Origin: an uncultured Lachnospiraceae bacterium
GTDB lineage: Bacteria; Bacillota; Clostridia; Lachnospirales; Lachnospiraceae
Assembly (NCBI GenBank): GCA_947037115.1
Contig: CAMQTN010000001.1
Coordinates: 1-64,000, forward strand
Direction: 5' to 3'
DNA length: 64,000 bases
Every line of letters begins with the position of its first letter. Position 1 is the first letter of the stretch. Made by a program: the position numbers and the translations under genes. The notes beneath the pieces were generated by a model. It saw nothing but the letters and a program-made list of their open reading frames with translations. It did no database searches and was not told the origin of the DNA. Shown here piece by piece: positions 62,007 through 64,000 of the stretch.

Positions 62007-62492
62007 ATGCGTATCAGAAGAAGGATTATCGAGTATTCAAGGGGAAATAACCTGCACTGTTTCTGGCGGCTGTACAGATGGCAGAAAGAGACGGGCGAGG
62101 GGCTTTGGCATGACGTACTCACATTTATGATGAGCCGGTGCGCCCACCGGCACGGAGGATATATCGGCCCGGATACGGTAATAAAAGAGAATCTGACACT
62201 TCCGCACGGGCTGCATGGGATTTTTATTTCAAGGTATGCGGAGATTGGGGAAAACTGCTGGATTTACCAGAATGTAACGATTGGAGAAGTGAACAGGAAA
62301 GCGCCTGTCATAGGGGATCATTGTCTGATTGGCGCAGGCGCGGTCATTATTGGGGGAGTAAAAATCGGCAGCCATGTGAAAGTAGGCGCTGGCGCAGTGG
62401 TAAACACGGATATTCCGGACGGATGCACGGTTGTTTCACAGGCGGTACGCGTGATAGGAGAAAAACAGAAAAATGAAGGATGCAGCATTTAA
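62007..62492 (+). CDS. Left-handed beta-helix (serine O-acetyltransferase-like) acyltransferase
   Basis: 161 residues with hexapeptide-repeat turns (YIGPDTVIKENLTLPHGLHG, IGENCWIYQNVTIG, VIGDHCLIGAGAVIIGG) and a CysE-like ending IPDGCTVVSQAVRVI. His67 or His70 is the catalytic candidate. It is shorter than CysE, lacking the N-terminal helical domain. It sits between vanG and the racemase, exactly where vanXY lies in classical vanG operons, and overlaps the racemase by 20 bases. An acetyl transfer to serine or a wall precursor is conceivable but unproven. Confidence 0.82.
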   Translation: MRIRRRIIEYSRGNNLHCFWRLYRWQKETGEGLWHDVLTFMMSRCAHRHGGYIGPDTVIKENLTLPHGLHGIFISRYAEIGENCWIYQNVTIGEVNRKAPVIGDHCLIGAGAVIIGGVKIGSHVKVGAGAVVNTDIPDGCTVVSQAVRVIGEKQKNEGCSI

Positions 62493-63606
62493 AACAGGAC
62501 GCGCATGGATTGAGGTAGATATGGGGAATCTGCGTCACAATGCAGAGACCCTGAAAAAAGCCATGCAGCCGGGATGTGAACTGATGGCTGTTGTGAAAGC
62601 GCAGGCTTACGGGCATGGAGCTGTACAGACTGCTTCCTGTCTTAACGAGGTGGGCGTCCGGGCATTTGCCGTTGCCACGGCTGATGAGGGCATAGCCCTG
62701 AGAGAAGGCGGCGTCTGTGGGGAGATACTGATACTTGGGTATACAGATGTGGGGCGGGCGGCCGAACTGAAGGAATACGACCTGATGCAGACTCTGATCA
62801 GTCTTGCATATGCAGAAGCGTTGAATCATCAGGGCATTGCCGTAAAGGCACACATCAAAATAGATACAGGTATGCACAGGCTTGGGATAGCAAGCGGGGA
62901 GCTGTCTGCGGTTCGGAAACTCTTTTTCATGGAAAACATCAGCATATGCGGGATGTTTACCCATCTTTCCTGCGCAGACAGCAGGCATCCGGACGACATT
63001 GCATTTACCAGAGGACAGATTGACAGTTTTTATACAATGACAGACGCTTTGCGGGACAGTGGGATCATCCTGCCCAAACTGCATATCCAGAGCAGCTACG
63101 GACTTTTGAATTATCCCGATCTTGCCTGTGATTATGTGAGGGCCGGCATAGCCCTGTATGGAGTTCTCAGTTCCCCGGATGATGACACCGTTTTGCAACC
63201 TGATCTGCGGCCGGTGTTTTCTCTGAAGAGCCGGGTGGCGTTAATCAGGGAAGTGGCAGCAGGCGGGAGCGTTGGATATGGCAGGAGCTTTACAGCCGGT
63301 CGTGATACTCGGATCGCCGTGCTGCCAATCGGGTATGGAGACGGTTTTCCGAGAAATTTGTCTGATGGAAAAGGCAGTGTACTGATCAATCAGTATGTTG
63401 TGCCTGTTGTGGGACGTATCTGCATGGATCAGTTGACCGTGGATATCACAGGCGCAGAAGGGGTGTCTGTGGGTGACATAGCAACGCTGGCAGGCGCGGA
63501 AGGATATGATGCATTGTCTGTCTCTGCCGTCGCGGATACTTCCGGGAGCATAAGTAATGAGCTGCTGTGCAGGATGGGGGCAAGGCTGCCCGTTATTGCC
63601 AGATGA
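62473..63606 (+). CDS. vanT: Serine/alanine racemase (VanT racemase-domain type)
   Basis: 377 residues of PLP-dependent alanine-racemase fold. The PLP lysine is Lys42 in AVVKAQAYGHGA, and the catalytic tyrosine is Tyr269 in GSVGYGRSF. IDTGMHRLGI and GRICMDQLTVDI are further signatures. Classical VanT has an N-terminal membrane domain of about 300 residues for serine uptake; it is missing here, as in split VanTr. It would supply D-Ser for VanG. Plain Alr is the alternative. Confidence 0.83.
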   Translation: MKDAAFKTGRAWIEVDMGNLRHNAETLKKAMQPGCELMAVVKAQAYGHGAVQTASCLNEVGVRAFAVATADEGIALREGGVCGEILILGYTDVGRAAELKEYDLMQTLISLAYAEALNHQGIAVKAHIKIDTGMHRLGIASGELSAVRKLFFMENISICGMFTHLSCADSRHPDDIAFTRGQIDSFYTMTDALRDSGIILPKLHIQSSYGLLNYPDLACDYVRAGIALYGVLSSPDDDTVLQPDLRPVFSLKSRVALIREVAAGGSVGYGRSFTAGRDTRIAVLPIGYGDGFPRNLSDGKGSVLINQYVVPVVGRICMDQLTVDITGAEGVSVGDIATLAGAEGYDALSVSAVADTSGSISNELLCRMGARLPVIAR

Positions 63607-63820
63607 GATTTTGTTGCAGAAACTTCTTGCAGACAGTCTGCTTCTCTGATAAACTGATTACATCCGAGAAAGTGGAATCTGTATGCATACGCATGTCCGG
63701 CATTTCGCCACGATTTCCATTATTTTCATAGCAGCAGAAAAGCAGGCGCGAACGGAAGGGAGGTCAGAGTGTCATTTATGGGACAGGAAATATGATAGGA
63801 TCGTTTTATCAAATTTGAAG

Positions 63821-63849
63821 TTGACAAAATCGAACATCTGTTTTATCCT
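63821..63849 (+). promoter_or_regulatory. recA promoter
   Basis: TTGACA at 63821-63826, a 17-base spacer, then TATCCT at 63844-63849. A LexA box fills the spacer. The 214 bases between the racemase stop and this point show no gene or terminator. Confidence 0.75.
63831..63844 (+). promoter_or_regulatory. LexA (SOS) box 1 in the recA promoter
   Basis: CGAACATCTGTTTT matches 12 of 14 positions of the Firmicutes LexA consensus CGAACRNRYGTTYC. It lies between -35 and -10, so bound LexA would block RNA polymerase. Confidence 0.78.
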
Positions 63850-63855
63850 ATGATA

Positions 63856-63869
63856 AGAACAGGTGTTCT
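63856..63869 (+). promoter_or_regulatory. LexA (SOS) box 2 in the recA promoter
   Basis: AGAACAGGTGTTCT has the full GAAC-N4-GTTC core and matches 12 of 14 consensus positions. Centred 25 bases after box 1, near the transcription start, it could support cooperative repression. Confidence 0.75.
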
Positions 63870-63887
63870 GAAAAGGAGAGCAGAATT

Positions 63888-64000
63888 ATGGAAAGAGATG
63901 ACAGATTAAAAGCGTTGGATGCGGCCCTTGGGCAGATAGAGAGACAGTACGGAAAAGGAGCCGTTATGAAGCTGGGTGATCCCTCCGTGCAGATGAATGT
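63888..64000 (+). CDS. recA: Recombinase RecA (5' part, runs off the window)
   Basis: Only the first 37 codons are present: [20 protein letters not shown], then [12 protein letters not shown], the standard RecA N-terminus. AAAGGAG precedes ATG 63888. It mediates recombination and triggers LexA self-cleavage. The promoter with two LexA boxes indicates SOS control. Confidence 0.96.
   Translation, partial: MERDDRLKALDAALGQIERQYGKGAVMKLGDPSVQMN

Noticed and set aside
63607..63820. Extra gene or attachment site between the racemase and recA
   Set aside because: No open frame with a ribosome site, no integrase and no clear direct repeat matching the left side of the insertion.

Overview
The window is a stretch of chromosome from an endospore-forming, Gram-positive anaerobe of the Clostridia, most likely Lachnospiraceae. 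The grounds are a complete spoIIIAA-AH operon, spoIVB, the order nusB-xseA-xseB-ispA-dxs-tlyA-nadK-argR-recN-spoIVB, RemA, RqcH, strong AGGAGG ribosome sites and a LexA-type recA promoter. The first 47 bases are not genomic: positions 15-47 match a Nextera/Tn5 sequencing adapter with one mismatch, so the left edge is a contig end.

Layout. 67-8122: an esterase, a dGTPase-like HD protein, the dnaG-rpoD-trmK block, a TGS-uridine kinase fusion and the RNase P RNA. 8123-15291: a secreted trypsin-like protease, an aldose epimerase relative, a two-gene ABC exporter, two adjacent COG0523 (CobW-like) GTPases (one with a long His-rich tract, the other fused to a YcgQ/DUF1980-like C-terminal domain), a multi-pass membrane protein and a convergent PHP phosphoesterase. 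15499-20700: the spoIIIA operon (channel between mother cell and forespore), preceded by a possible sigma-E promoter. 20863-34214: prfC, a transglutaminase-like protein, then the conserved Asp23-nusB-...-recN-spoIVB block (DNA repair, isoprenoids, NAD kinase, arginine repressor).

34283-44670 is an accessory region where spo0A would normally follow spoIVB. It holds a GH43 glycosidase, an ECF S-component/DUF4430 pair (possible cobalamin-type uptake), a chemoreceptor and a LacI-family regulator that each carry the same operator upstream, then an SGNH esterase, a PfkB sugar kinase and a class II aldolase. It ends with a protein that has the Spo0A DNA-binding domain but no receiver domain. 44794-56223 returns to housekeeping genes: glycogen synthase, a MurJ/SpoVB-type flippase with a poly-lysine tail, a ComEC-like lipoprotein, RqcH on the minus strand, and the operon yicC-remA-gmk-rpoZ-rimO-pgsA-cinA.

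The usual cinA-recA neighbourhood is split by about 7.7 kb. This interval holds a tandem-repeat membrane protein (Gly/Gln/Tyr repeats, Asp/Tyr tract, RsiV-like outer domain) and a vanG-type cluster: vanR, vanS, vanW, vanG, a hexapeptide acyltransferase and a soluble serine/alanine racemase. The cluster has no VanX/VanXY/VanY peptidase and the racemase lacks the VanT membrane domain. Two VanR-type boxes and a terminator-like hairpin lie between vanS and vanW. The window ends 113 bases into recA, which has two LexA boxes in its promoter region.

All functional calls are made from visible motifs and family knowledge; no database search was run.
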